From positions 1 to 64,000 of the forward strand of contig CAMBDW010000006.1 in the NCBI GenBank assembly GCA_945865535.1: 64,000 nt of DNA, read 5' to 3'. Positions 52,042 through 62,100 of this stretch are shown here, in pieces. Both the position numbers and the translations under genes were made by a program. The notes under the pieces were generated by a model. That model did no database searches, was not told where the DNA came from, and was given only the letters and a program-made list of their open reading frames with translations. Each line of letters opens with the position of its first letter. Positions within the stretch are counted from its first letter, which is position 1. Origin of the DNA: Chryseobacterium gleum. GTDB taxonomy: Bacteria; Bacteroidota; Bacteroidia; Flavobacteriales; BACL11.

Positions 52042-54435
52042 ATGACAAAGAAATTTCTATCAATTATTATAGCCGGATTTTTCTCATTTTCAGCTATTGC
52101 TGATGAGGGAATGTGGCTACCACAACTATTAAAAGCAATGAATGAATCCGTTATGCAAGCTAAAGGGCTAAAACTTACTGCAGAAGATTTATACAGTGTA
52201 AATAATTCATCTCTCAAGGATGCAATTGTATCTTTTGGGGGAGGCTCATGTACGGCCGAAATGATTTCATCTGAAGGATTAATGCTTACCAATCATCATT
52301 GTGGTTATGATGAAATCCAAAAACACTCAAGTGTCACTAATGATTATTTGGAAAATGGATTTTGGGCTATGAGCCGTGATGAAGAATTGCCAAATGAGGG
52401 GTTAACTGCATCATTTTTAGTCAGTATTGAAGATGTAAGCGCAAGAATATTGGCTGAACTTAATGATGCTATGAGCGAAAAAGAAAGAAATGCAAAAATT
52501 AAAGAAATCTCTAAAATAATTATTGATGAAAAAACAGCAGGAACAAATTACAACGCAAACGTAAAATCTTTTTTTGGGGGTAATGATTTTTACATCTTAA
52601 CTTATGAAACATTTAAAGATGTGCGTTTAGTAGGAGCCCCACCATCATCAATTGGCAAGTTTGGTGGAGATACTGATAATTGGATGTGGCCAAGACATAC
52701 TGGAGATTTTTCATTATTCCGCATATATTGTGCTCCTGACGGAACTCCAGCTGAGTACTCTGTAGGCAATGTCCCTTATAAACCAAAACATCATTTGCCT
52801 ATCCAGCTAGAAGGAGTTGAAAATGGAGATTATACTATGATTTTTGGCTACCCAGGAACAACAGACAGGTACTTAACTTCTTTTGGGGTGCAACAAACTT
52901 TAGATATTACCAATCCCGCTATTATTGATATTCGTGATGAAAAATTAGCAATTATGAAAGCAGGCATGGATGCTTCTAAAAAAACTGAAATCCAATATGC
53001 TGCAAAATATGCGAGTACTGCTAATTACTGGAAAAAATATATAGGTGAATCAAAAGGATTAAAAGCTATGAAAGTAGCTGACAAAAAAGTAGTTATTGAA
53101 GATGAGTTTAGAGCTTGGGTTGCGGCAGATGCAACTAGGGGGGAAAAGTATGGAGAGGCGTTAGATTTAATTGAAAGTGCTTATCAAACTAATAAAAATA
53201 TTGAGCTTAGTCGTACTTACCTAAATGAAGCTATATTTGGTGGGGCTGAAATTATGTATTGGTCATTTATGATGCATGATGCAATTGCTGCATTGCCAAA
53301 AGAAGGCAAGGCAAGAAATGAGGCACTAAGAGAGTTAAAAAAAGAAGCTAACGAATTCTATAAAAATTATAATGCCGCAATTGACCAAGAATTATTTGCC
53401 TCTATGCTAGAAATGTACTACTATAATGTACCAAAAACACAACATGCTAAAATCTTTAAGCAAATTGAGAATCAGCTTTTCAAAAAATTGAATTTTGATT
53501 GGTATGCTAAAAATGCCTTCAAAAGATCCGTTTTTGGCTCAAAAGAAAAGTTTTTTGCATTCTTAGAAAGGCCTGTTATTGCAACAATACAGAGAGACCC
53601 TGCTTACAAAACTATGATGTCTATTTACAATCAGTACATTGAACAAATCTCTCCTAAAAGAACAATTGTGAGAGAGGAATTAACCAAAGGAAATAGATTG
53701 TTTATTGCTGGACTTAGAGAAATGAACCCTGATAAAAACTACTACCCAGATGCTAATTCAACTATGCGTGTAACTTATGGTAATGTGGGAGATTATAATC
53801 CTGGTGAAGCAATGCACTATGCTTACTACACAACTATTGATGGTGTTATGCAAAAGGAAGATGCTACTAATGAAGAGTTTCGGGTTCCTGATAAGTTGAA
53901 AGAATTATACGAGATTGGTGATTACGGACAATATGCTGATAAAGACGGAAACTTAAGGGTCAATTTTATCTCAAATAATGATATTACCGGGGGGAACTCT
54001 GGTTCGCCAGTAATAAATGCTTGGGGTGAAATTGTTGGAACTGCCTTTGATGGTAACTGGGAAGGAATGAGTGGGGATATTGCTTTTGAAAATGATATTC
54101 AAAGAACTATTTCTGTAGATATCAGATATACTATGTTCCTAATTGATAAATTTGCTGGAGCAACTCACCTGATTAATGAAATGACAATAGCTCCAAAACA
54201 TGCTGAAAAAATGACAACAAAGGAATTGTCTGTTTCAGAAATGGAAACAGCAATTAAAGACCCTAATACAATTGTGAAAGTATTAGAAATGAAAAAATAT
54301 CTAGGAGTGTCTTTGCCTGTAATGGATATCCATTCATTTGGTTCAGCTTTTGATCTGGCAGTTGAGCAATACGGTTCATCAAAAAACAAAAGATTCTGGT
54401 GGCATGGAAGGGTTTATACTACTGAGAAAAGATAA
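52042..54435 (+). CDS. S46 family dipeptidyl-peptidase (DPP7-like)
   Basis: Periplasmic serine exopeptidase releasing dipeptides, 797 residues with a signal peptide (MTKKFLSIIIAGFFSFSAIA). Catalytic His is in MLTNHHCGYDE (near 85), Asp in DNWMWPRHTGDFSLFRIY (near 227) and Ser653 in TGGNSGSPVINAWG. Eighteen residues after the Ser the position that decides P1 specificity is Gly (FDGNWE), as in DPP7 with hydrophobic P1, not the Arg of DPP11. About 80 residues (after LINEM) extend beyond the usual C-terminus. A strong terminator follows. Confidence 0.92.
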   Translation: MTKKFLSIIIAGFFSFSAIADEGMWLPQLLKAMNESVMQAKGLKLTAEDLYSVNNSSLKDAIVSFGGGSCTAEMISSEGLMLTNHHCGYDEIQKHSSVTNDYLENGFWAMSRDEELPNEGLTASFLVSIEDVSARILAELNDAMSEKERNAKIKEISKIIIDEKTAGTNYNANVKSFFGGNDFYILTYETFKDVRLVGAPPSSIGKFGGDTDNWMWPRHTGDFSLFRIYCAPDGTPAEYSVGNVPYKPKHHLPIQLEGVENGDYTMIFGYPGTTDRYLTSFGVQQTLDITNPAIIDIRDEKLAIMKAGMDASKKTEIQYAAKYASTANYWKKYIGESKGLKAMKVADKKVVIEDEFRAWVAADATRGEKYGEALDLIESAYQTNKNIELSRTYLNEAIFGGAEIMYWSFMMHDAIAALPKEGKARNEALRELKKEANEFYKNYNAAIDQELFASMLEMYYYNVPKTQHAKIFKQIENQLFKKLNFDWYAKNAFKRSVFGSKEKFFAFLERPVIATIQRDPAYKTMMSIYNQYIEQISPKRTIVREELTKGNRLFIAGLREMNPDKNYYPDANSTMRVTYGNVGDYNPGEAMHYAYYTTIDGVMQKEDATNEEFRVPDKLKELYEIGDYGQYADKDGNLRVNFISNNDITGGNSGSPVINAWGEIVGTAFDGNWEGMSGDIAFENDIQRTISVDIRYTMFLIDKFAGATHLINEMTIAPKHAEKMTTKELSVSEMETAIKDPNTIVKVLEMKKYLGVSLPVMDIHSFGSAFDLAVEQYGSSKNKRFWWHGRVYTTEKR

Positions 54436-54452
54436 ATTTGGCTTATCATTTA

Positions 54453-54490
54453 AATTAAAATCCCTGCCTTTTTTGGCAGGGATTTTAATT
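54453..54490. terminator. Terminator between the S46 peptidase and purF
   Basis: Perfect 16-bp inverted repeat AATTAAAATCCCTGCC / GGCAGGGATTTTAATT with a 6-nt T loop, then TTTTT. It lies between two convergent genes and should work for both. Confidence 0.88.
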
Positions 54491-54543
54491 TTTTAAGCAA
54501 AATATAAGTATCCTTTATCCGCTATTTGAATTGATATAATTAT

Positions 54544-56439
54544 TTAGTAAGCTCTTTTATTCTTACCTTCCATATAATTCATAAAAGCTTTGTTAACCAC
54601 TTTAACTCCTCCTGGAGTTGGATAATTTCCTGTAAAATACCAATCACCTAAATGGTCAGGACAAGAAGCGTGCAAATCAGAAATAGATTGATAGATAATT
54701 TCTACCTCAGCATTTGTTCCTTCAGGAGTTAGCAATTGAGATATTTTAGTTGAGATTTCATCAGCTGTAAAAGGATTATAAATATCTTGAACATAATTTA
54801 CCATTTCTTCTTTTGGAAGGTTCTCCTGAGCTTTACATTTATTATATGTAGCTACCATAAGTTTTTCTTGATTGGTATCTTTTAATAAAGCAACTGCCGC
54901 CTGAAAAGCAATAAAATCTCCCATTTTTGCCATATCAATACCATAGCAATCTGGGAATCTAATCTGTGGTGCAGAAGATACAACTACGATTTTCTTAGGA
55001 TTTAATCTGTCTAATATTCTGATAATCGATTTTTTTAAGGTTGTTCCTCTAACAATACTATCATCAATCACAACCAAATTATCAGTAGATTTTACTTGGC
55101 CGTAAGTTACATCATAAACGTGGGCAACTAAATCATCTCTACCTATATCAGAAGCAATAAAAGTTCTGAGTTTTGCATCCTTAATGGCAATCTTCTCAGC
55201 CCTTGGAGATATCTCCATTATTTTTGCAATCTCATCATGAGATGGATGATCTCCTAGCTCTTGAATCTTTTTTGTTTTTACTTGATTTAAGTAAGAATTA
55301 CAGCTTTTTAAAAGTCCGAAATAACTAACCTCAGCTGTATTTGGGATATAGGAGAAAACGGTATTTTTTAAATCATTATCAATTGCCTCTAAAACTTTTG
55401 GAAAAACTCTTTTCCCAAGCTCTAATCGTTCATTATAAATATCCTTATCATTACCTCTACTAAAATAAATTCTTTCAAAGGAACAAGAGGTTTTTTCTAG
55501 TGGTTCGCGAACTTGTTTTTCTTCTACCCTTCCATCTTTTCTGATAATTAAGGCATGACCTCTTTTTATCTCATGCACTTTATCTGCCGTAAGATTGAAT
55601 GCGGTTTGTATTACGGGTCTTTCAGATGCAACAACAACTACTTCATCATCTTTATAATAATATGCAGGGCGGATTGCATTTGGATCTCTAAGAGCAAAAG
55701 AGTCCCCGTGACCCAAAAGCCCACATATTACATAGCCCCCATCCCAATATTTTGCTGCCTGAACCAATATTTCTTGTAAATCAAGTCCATCTTCAATTAC
55801 TTGTGTAATCTCTTTTTTACTAAACTTATCTTTGTTCTTGTAATAAATAGCGTCATTCTCTTGATCTAAGAAATGTCCAATTTTTTCTAAGATTGTTACA
55901 GTATCTGACATTTCTTTTGGGTGCTGACCAAGATCTACTAACTGCTGGAAAAGTTCATCAACATTTGTCATGTTAAAGTTCCCTGCAAGCACTAAGTTTC
56001 TAGTTTTCCAATTATTTTGGCGTAAAAAGGGATGACACTGTTCTATCGTGTTGCCTCCAAAAGTTCCATATCTTAAATGACCTAAAAATAATTCCCCAGT
56101 AAAAGGCAAATTTTCCTTCATCCACTGAGGATCTTTTAACTTATCAGGATCATTTTTTTCTAATTCCACAAATCTTTTATTGGCTTGTTGAAACACATCT
56201 TGTAAAGGGTTTGTAGCAACCGATCTTTTGCGACTTATATATCTTTTCCCAACCTCTACATCTAGCTTTACGTTGGCCAAACCTACTCCATCTTGACCCC
56301 TATTGTGCTGCTTTTCCATCAATAAATACATCTTTTTTAATCCGTAGAGGGATGTCCCATATTTCTTATGATAAAATTCTAATGGTTTTAGCAATCTTAA
56401 CAGCGCTACACCGCATTCATGCTTAATTGAATCACTCAT
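54544..56439 (-). CDS. purF: Amidophosphoribosyltransferase, long Bacteroidota form
   Basis: First step of purine synthesis: glutamine plus PRPP to phosphoribosylamine. 631 residues, longer than the roughly 500 of E. coli PurF. After a short propeptide the N-terminal nucleophile is the Cys of HECGVALLR (residue 9); KQHNRGQDGVGLA and GHLRYGTFGG belong to the glutaminase domain, and VVIDDSIVRGTTLKKSI is the PRPP loop. Extra sequence is spread over the glutaminase domain (for example GHFLDQENDAIYYKNKDK). Own promoter at 56459-56466. Confidence 0.93.
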   Translation of the reverse strand: MSDSIKHECGVALLRLLKPLEFYHKKYGTSLYGLKKMYLLMEKQHNRGQDGVGLANVKLDVEVGKRYISRKRSVATNPLQDVFQQANKRFVELEKNDPDKLKDPQWMKENLPFTGELFLGHLRYGTFGGNTIEQCHPFLRQNNWKTRNLVLAGNFNMTNVDELFQQLVDLGQHPKEMSDTVTILEKIGHFLDQENDAIYYKNKDKFSKKEITQVIEDGLDLQEILVQAAKYWDGGYVICGLLGHGDSFALRDPNAIRPAYYYKDDEVVVVASERPVIQTAFNLTADKVHEIKRGHALIIRKDGRVEEKQVREPLEKTSCSFERIYFSRGNDKDIYNERLELGKRVFPKVLEAIDNDLKNTVFSYIPNTAEVSYFGLLKSCNSYLNQVKTKKIQELGDHPSHDEIAKIMEISPRAEKIAIKDAKLRTFIASDIGRDDLVAHVYDVTYGQVKSTDNLVVIDDSIVRGTTLKKSIIRILDRLNPKKIVVVSSAPQIRFPDCYGIDMAKMGDFIAFQAAVALLKDTNQEKLMVATYNKCKAQENLPKEEMVNYVQDIYNPFTADEISTKISQLLTPEGTNAEVEIIYQSISDLHASCPDHLGDWYFTGNYPTPGGVKVVNKAFMNYMEGKNKRAY

Positions 56440-56458
56440 TTGCTAGATTTTAAGGCTG

Positions 56459-56466
56459 CAAAAATA
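56459..56466 (-). promoter_or_regulatory. -7 promoter element of purF
   Basis: TATTTTTG on the minus strand, 19 bp before the purF ATG, in the gap behind the glutaredoxin-like gene. Confidence 0.45.
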
Positions 56467-56470
56467 GTTT

Positions 56471-56704
56471 TTATTGTGCGATAATTTTCATTAATCCATT
56501 AATTCCTGGATTTGTATGGATTTCTCCATCAATATCTAATGTTGGTATAATTCTTTTCCCATTATTTACCTTCTCTAAAAAAACAATGGCGTCATTATTA
56601 TCAGTAATAACAATATATTCAAAAGCTATCCCTTTTGAATTTAAGAAATTTTTTGCGTGAATACAGTCTGAGCACCAATCCGCGCCATACATTTTAATAT
56701 TCAT
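56471..56704 (-). CDS. Glutaredoxin-like protein with CSDC motif
   Basis: 77-residue thioredoxin fold: MNIKMYGADWCSDCIHAKNFL (C11-S-D-C14 redox pair), then the cis-Pro loop KRIIPTLDIDG and the C-terminal helix NGLMKIIAQ. Resembles NrdH/glutaredoxin-family small redoxins. The ATG lies 11 bp inside the end of the upstream 89-residue gene, so it is coupled to it. Confidence 0.88.
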   Translation of the reverse strand: MNIKMYGADWCSDCIHAKNFLNSKGIAFEYIVITDNNDAIVFLEKVNNGKRIIPTLDIDGEIHTNPGINGLMKIIAQ

Positions 56705-56963
56705 TAGTGTAAAATTTAAAAATTTGTTTGTTTTGTATTATTGTACATTCCTTACAATGTGAAAGGTAAGTAAATTCATATGTCGAGTTGATGTCAAATG
56801 AGTTTGGTTTTGCTTGAAAAAGTCTTGAACATTCCAATTCTCCTTCTGGAGAAAATCTTTCAATTCTATAAAGGTCTTTTTCAGTAGCTATAGTAAACCA
56901 TGAGCTCGCTCCAATTCCTTCAATTAACTGCGCTTTTTGTGATATATTTTTAGGGATTTCCAT
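56694..56963 (-). CDS. Hypothetical 89-residue protein
   Basis: Small beta-rich cytoplasmic protein without signal or membrane segment: IGASSWFTIATEKDLYRIER, SPEGELECSRLFQAKP, YEFTYLSHCKECTIIQNKQI. The CxxC-like HCKEC might bind a metal. No family recognised. It overlaps the DUF6695 gene by one base (TAATG) and the glutaredoxin-like gene by 11 bp, so the three are expressed together. Confidence 0.65.
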   Translation of the reverse strand: MEIPKNISQKAQLIEGIGASSWFTIATEKDLYRIERFSPEGELECSRLFQAKPNSFDINSTYEFTYLSHCKECTIIQNKQIFKFYTNEY

Positions 56964-57610
56964 TATTGCTCAATACTGCTAAAATAGGCTTGCAATTTGC
57001 TTTTTTTCACCTCAACACAAGTGCCGTTTTCCACAATATAATAATGATGATTCGTAATACTCACATTTCTTTTGGGAGATGGCGAAATACAAAATGGAAA
57101 CTTCAATCTTAGTTTTTTAATAAAAGAAGGGCCAGCTGAGCCTATAACAGAAGCAACAAAACGAGCGCAATTGGTTCCTTTTTTTGTAAAAGGACCATAA
57201 GCTAACATTCCTTTTTCCTGTATACTTTTAGCGGCAGAAAATGCAGCTTCAAAATTCACATCTATGATTAAAGATGCGTACATTTTGCCTTCACCATGAG
57301 TTGCTTTCATCTTTGATAATTGCAATAAAATCTCTTTAACATTTACCACTTTATCATTTTGAATTTCCGGATCCATCACAGCTACATCTGCATCTGTTTC
57401 TTTATCTCTTGCTCTGCCGTAACCCTTTGGAGTGTGATATCTACCAAAATCAAAGTAATGTGATTTTTTTGTTTCCGCATTTATGAGTACTATAGCTGAA
57501 TGCCCTACCCGATACTTCCCATTACTGGATGCAATTTTATCATACCATGATCCTGGAGCTATTACCAGCCCCTCAGGCCACGCTAAAGTTATAATAAAGT
57601 CATTTTGCAT
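56963..57610 (-). CDS. DUF6695 family protein
   Basis: 215 residues without signal peptide. Characteristic are TLAWPEGLVIAPGSWYDKIA, GKYRVGHSAIVLINAETK, HYFDFGRYHTPKGYGRARD and the active-site-like GPFTKKGTNCARFVASVIGS, followed by KLRLKFPFCISPSPKRNVSI. The conserved Cys after N and the earlier GHSA/DFGRYH stretch recall an NlpC/P60 or papain-like arrangement (inference). Function unknown. Lies 16 bp behind the decarboxylase gene. Confidence 0.75.
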   Translation of the reverse strand: MQNDFIITLAWPEGLVIAPGSWYDKIASSNGKYRVGHSAIVLINAETKKSHYFDFGRYHTPKGYGRARDKETDADVAVMDPEIQNDKVVNVKEILLQLSKMKATHGEGKMYASLIIDVNFEAAFSAAKSIQEKGMLAYGPFTKKGTNCARFVASVIGSAGPSFIKKLRLKFPFCISPSPKRNVSITNHHYYIVENGTCVEVKKSKLQAYFSSIEQ

Positions 57611-57626
57611 ATAGTAAATATCCAGC

Positions 57627-59015
57627 TTAAATCTTTTTGATCAAATGTTTATTTTGCTGAGTAAATTCTTCTAATACTGTAAAGAATTGCATCAAATCAT
57701 CAAGTGAATTCTCACAATTAACAACTACTAATCTTATAAATCTTTTGTTTTTAAAATGGCCAAAACCTACCATCAAAGTATTGCTTTCATATAATTTGGT
57801 ACACAAATCTTCTGGATCAAAATCTTTATAGTTAAAGCAAATAGAAAGCGATTCTTCAAAGCTATAAAGTTTATAATCTGTATTGCTGCTAACATAATCT
57901 CTTGCTGCATCAGCTAATTTAAACTCCTGCTCAACAATATCAGCAATACCATTTGTTCCAATTGCTTTCCACATTGTCCATAATTTAAGTGCATTATTTC
58001 TTCTTCCGCACTCAAAGGAAGTTTGTCCTAAATTAAAATCCTCATCATGTGTTTGATACAAGTAAGAAGCGCTATTGTTAAAGGAGTTGTATAAATCATG
58101 TTTATCCTTAACTACCAAAACTGATGTGCTTAAAGGCGCCCCAAGTGTTTTATGTGCATTAAAACAAAAAGAATTTGTTAGATTAATTCCATCAACTAAA
58201 TACTTATATCTATCTGAAAAAATTACAGGGCCTCCAAAAGCACCGTCTAAGTGAAGCCAAATATTATATTTGTTGCAAATTGGAGCTAGCCCTGCAACAT
58301 CATCAAATGCACACATAACAGTTGTTCCTGCAATTGCATTTAAATAAAAAGGAGTAAATCCATTTGCCAAATCAAGATGAACTTGCTTTTCAAATTCTGA
58401 AATATTTATCTTGCCATATTCGTCAGATTTTATCTGTCTAACATTTGCTTTTCCTAAGCCTGTAAAAGAAGCATTCTTAGATATCGAATAATGTGCTTCT
58501 TCTGATGTATATGCAACAATCTTTTGAGAAATTCCCTGATCCTTAATCGCTAGATTTACTTTATCTCTTGCCATAACTAAGGACATAAAATTAGACATTG
58601 AGCCTCCTGTTGGAAAGGTTCCGCCACAACCTTCAGGATAGCCAATTAAGTTATTTACTTGTTTAATTATCTCCTTTTCAACAGCAACTTGAGGGCCAGC
58701 AATCTTGTAAGTAGCCATACTATTATTAAGCATCACTGCTAATAAATCTCCTAAAACAGCCTTACTATGTCTCCCGCCAAACAATTGATTGAAAAAAGAT
58801 TTGGATGATGATTTGGGGCTTTTTAAAAGTAGCTGTTTTAATGAATTTTTAAATTCGCTATCTACCATCCCTTCTTTTCCTAACTTAATATCAAGGGAAG
58901 ACTCTACTTTATTAGGGCTTATATATTCTGTTACAGGATTTTGAAGTTCATCTTCTAAAAAAACAGCAATAAGCTCATTAAAAAGTATTAAATCTTCTTT
59001 AATATTATTTGGCAT
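57627..59015 (-). CDS. Group II PLP-dependent decarboxylase
   Basis: 462 residues of the glutamate/2,4-diaminobutyrate/sulfinoalanine decarboxylase group. Visible: GGTFPTGGSMSNFMSLVMARD, SEEAHYSISKNA, NAIAGTTVMCAFDD, the PLP Asp region WLHLDGAFGGPVIF and the Schiff-base Lys in CFNAHKTLGAPLSTS (near 290). The substrate cannot be decided from sequence. First gene of an operon with DUF6695, the 89-residue protein and the glutaredoxin-like gene. ATG at 59015, promoter element at 59039-59046. Confidence 0.88.
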   Translation of the reverse strand: MPNNIKEDLILFNELIAVFLEDELQNPVTEYISPNKVESSLDIKLGKEGMVDSEFKNSLKQLLLKSPKSSSKSFFNQLFGGRHSKAVLGDLLAVMLNNSMATYKIAGPQVAVEKEIIKQVNNLIGYPEGCGGTFPTGGSMSNFMSLVMARDKVNLAIKDQGISQKIVAYTSEEAHYSISKNASFTGLGKANVRQIKSDEYGKINISEFEKQVHLDLANGFTPFYLNAIAGTTVMCAFDDVAGLAPICNKYNIWLHLDGAFGGPVIFSDRYKYLVDGINLTNSFCFNAHKTLGAPLSTSVLVVKDKHDLYNSFNNSASYLYQTHDEDFNLGQTSFECGRRNNALKLWTMWKAIGTNGIADIVEQEFKLADAARDYVSSNTDYKLYSFEESLSICFNYKDFDPEDLCTKLYESNTLMVGFGHFKNKRFIRLVVVNCENSLDDLMQFFTVLEEFTQQNKHLIKKI

Positions 59016-59038
59016 TTCTGTTTGAATAAATTAAAGCG

Positions 59039-59046
59039 CAAAAGTA
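59039..59046 (-). promoter_or_regulatory. -7 promoter element of the decarboxylase operon
   Basis: TACTTTTG on the minus strand, 23 bp before the ATG at 59015. Confidence 0.45.
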
Positions 59047-59140
59047 GAAAAATAGTTTACTTTATGATTTTTACATTTGTAATATATTTTAGAAAAGCAC
59101 GAAATTAATTTTAAATAACATCATTCTTTTGGTTATTTTG

Positions 59141-59148
59141 TATTTTTG
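59141..59148 (+). promoter_or_regulatory. -7 promoter element of the CotH surface-protein gene, leaderless spacing
   Basis: TATTTTTG ends 4 bp before the ATG at 59153, where a clear signal peptide begins, so the mRNA should be leaderless. Confidence 0.5.
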
Positions 59149-59152
59149 TAGC

Positions 59153-62100
59153 ATGAAAAATCTATTCTCTGCCTTAATAATTAGCATTACTTGTATATTA
59201 CAAACTAATGCTCAGATAGTTATTAACGAATATTCAGCTGCTAATTACGATACTTATACCGATAATTATGGTGAGTATGAGGATTGGGTAGAGCTTTATA
59301 ATCCTAATGCCGCTCCAATTGATATTAGTGGTTGGTATTTAACAGATAACCCAACAAATCCTACAAAATGGATGGTTCCGTCATCTTTTATTATTCCTTC
59401 TATGGGGGTGAAAATCATTTATTGTTCTAGCAGAGATGAGTTAATTGGTGGAAATGCACACTCCAATTTTAAAATTACCCAAACAAAAGGGGATGAAGTA
59501 CTTATGCTTACTGATGCGGGGAATGTCTTTCAAGATTCTATACAAGTATTACCAAATCAGAATTCTCATACAAGAGGCAGACAAACTAATGGTTCTGTAA
59601 TTTGGAGCGTATTTTTAAATGGAACTCCAAATTCTCCTAATGTTGGAGCAATGCAAGAATATGCAACAACACCGGTGTTCTCTCAAGCTGGAGGATATAA
59701 TTCTGCAGCTGTAAATCTTACATTAAGTTCCCCTGATCTAAATGTCACAATATATTATACAACAAATGGAAATGAGCCCAATAATACTTCAACAGTATAT
59801 GCTGGCCCTATAAACATTGCAGCAACAGCTGTTGTAAAAGCAATTTGCTATAGCTCAGACCCAACAATTCCTTCTAGTTTTATTGATTATCACACCTTTT
59901 TTATTAATGACAATCATACCATACCAATAGTTTCTATTTCTGGAAACCAAGTAGATAATCTATTAAATGGGAGTGGATGGCTAGAGCCTGAAGGCACCAT
60001 TGAATTCTTTGATGAAAATGGGATTCTGCTTGATAAAGGTACTGGTGAATACAATAAGCACGGAAATGATTCTTGGGCCTACGATCAAAGAGGTTTCGAT
60101 TATATAATGCGTGATGAATTCGGATATAACTATGCCATACAAGATAAATTATTTATGACTAAAGATCGTGATAAATTTCAAAGAGTTATCCTAAAAGCTG
60201 CTGCAAATGATAACTATCCTGAGTCTAATGGAGGAGCTCATATTCGGGATTCTTATGTGCATCATTTATCTCAATTGGGAGATTTAAGAATGGATGAGCG
60301 TTCTCACACTTCTTGTATTCTGTATTTAAATGGGGCTTATTGGGGAGTTTATGATTTAAGAGAAAAGGCTGATGACCATGATTTTACAGATTATTATTAC
60401 GATCAAGATAAAAATAACTTACAATATTTGAAAACTTGGGGGGCGACTTGGTCAGAATACGGTGGTCCTGCAGCTCAAAACGATTGGGATACTTTTAAAA
60501 ATTGGGTGCTTGCTAATCCTATGTCAAATCAAGCAAATTACATTCAAGCAAAAAGCGAATACAACACTGGTAGTTTAATTGATTATTTCCTTCTAAATTC
60601 TTATGTAGTCTGTTCGGATTGGTTAAATTGGAACACGGCTTGGTGGAGAGGCATGGATCCTAATGGAGGGGCAAAAAGGTGGCGCTATGCGTTATGGGAT
60701 ATGGATGCTACTTTTGATCACTATATCAACTATACCGGAGTTCCAAGCACATCTCCTACTGCTGAGCCCTGCGATCCCAGTTCTTTAAATGACCCTGGAG
60801 GACAAGGGCATGTGCCTATTTGGAATGCTATGCTTACCAATCAAGAATTTCATGATGACTACATTAATAGGTGGCAGGACTTAGCAAATGGGCCTTTATC
60901 GTGCAATTATATGATCAATCTTTTAGATAGTATGATTGCTGTAATAGATCCTGAAATGCCAAGACATATATCAACTTGGGGGGGGACATATGCGGGCTGG
61001 CAAAATAATGTAACAGATTTAAGAGATTTCATTTTAGCAAGATGTGATAGTATGAATTCTGGATTTGTTGACTGTGACACCGCAATTACGGGCATCTTTG
61101 ATGTTACTGTTGAAATTATCGGAATTGGTGAAGTTGAAATGAGTAATGGTAATATTATTAATAATTTTAATACCCCTTTTTCCGATCAAAGATTTGGAGG
61201 TATTGATTTGCCTTTTAAAGTGGTGAGCGGTACTTTTGATCATTGGGAAGTCGTATCAACTTCTGCATATGTTTATGATCCAAATGTTGATACGTTATTG
61301 CTAAATTTACAAAGTGATGTTGTTGTAAAAGCCTATTTTGGAGAAAGTAGGGCCATTGTGTATGATATTATTCCTTATGGAACTACAACTTCAATAAATA
61401 TTAATGGGACTATTGTAAGCGCGTTTCCATATCCGACCTCATTATTAGTAGGAGAAAATATTGGATTAACCCCAATAATTGATCCTTTATATGGTTTTGA
61501 TTCTTGGAGTTCAGATAGCAATCTCCTGTCTCCAAATACATTAACCCAAACAATCTCTTTTAATGTTGCTTATAGCGATACTATAAAACTTCATTTGTAT
61601 CAAAAACCTACAATTGTGTACAATGTTAGCCCTTCAGGAACAACAACTTCAATAAATATTAATGGAGTAAATAGAATTATATTCCCATATTCTGAAACTG
61701 TATTTATTGATGATTTAAATACTATAAGCCCAAATATTGATCCAAATTATGGGTTTGGATTTTGGAGCGCTAATAATAATTTCCTTTTAAATGGGGGCTC
61801 TATAAACAACTCCTTTTATGGTGTTTATAGTGATACAATTACCCTCAATCTTTCTTCTGTTTCGGCATTTATTGCTGGAAATGATACCGTCTGCGAAAAT
61901 GCTCAAGATGAGGCTGAAGTAAGCGTATCATTTATCGGAATTAGCCCATTTACCTTTGTTTATGCAATAAATGGAGCAATGCAACCATCAATAACAACTA
62001 CTGTTAACCCTCACATTATTAAAACAAAAGAGGCTGGTGATTATTCTTTAGTTTTGTACAATGACGCAAATGAATTTGGAAGTCTTAGTGGCCAAGCAAT

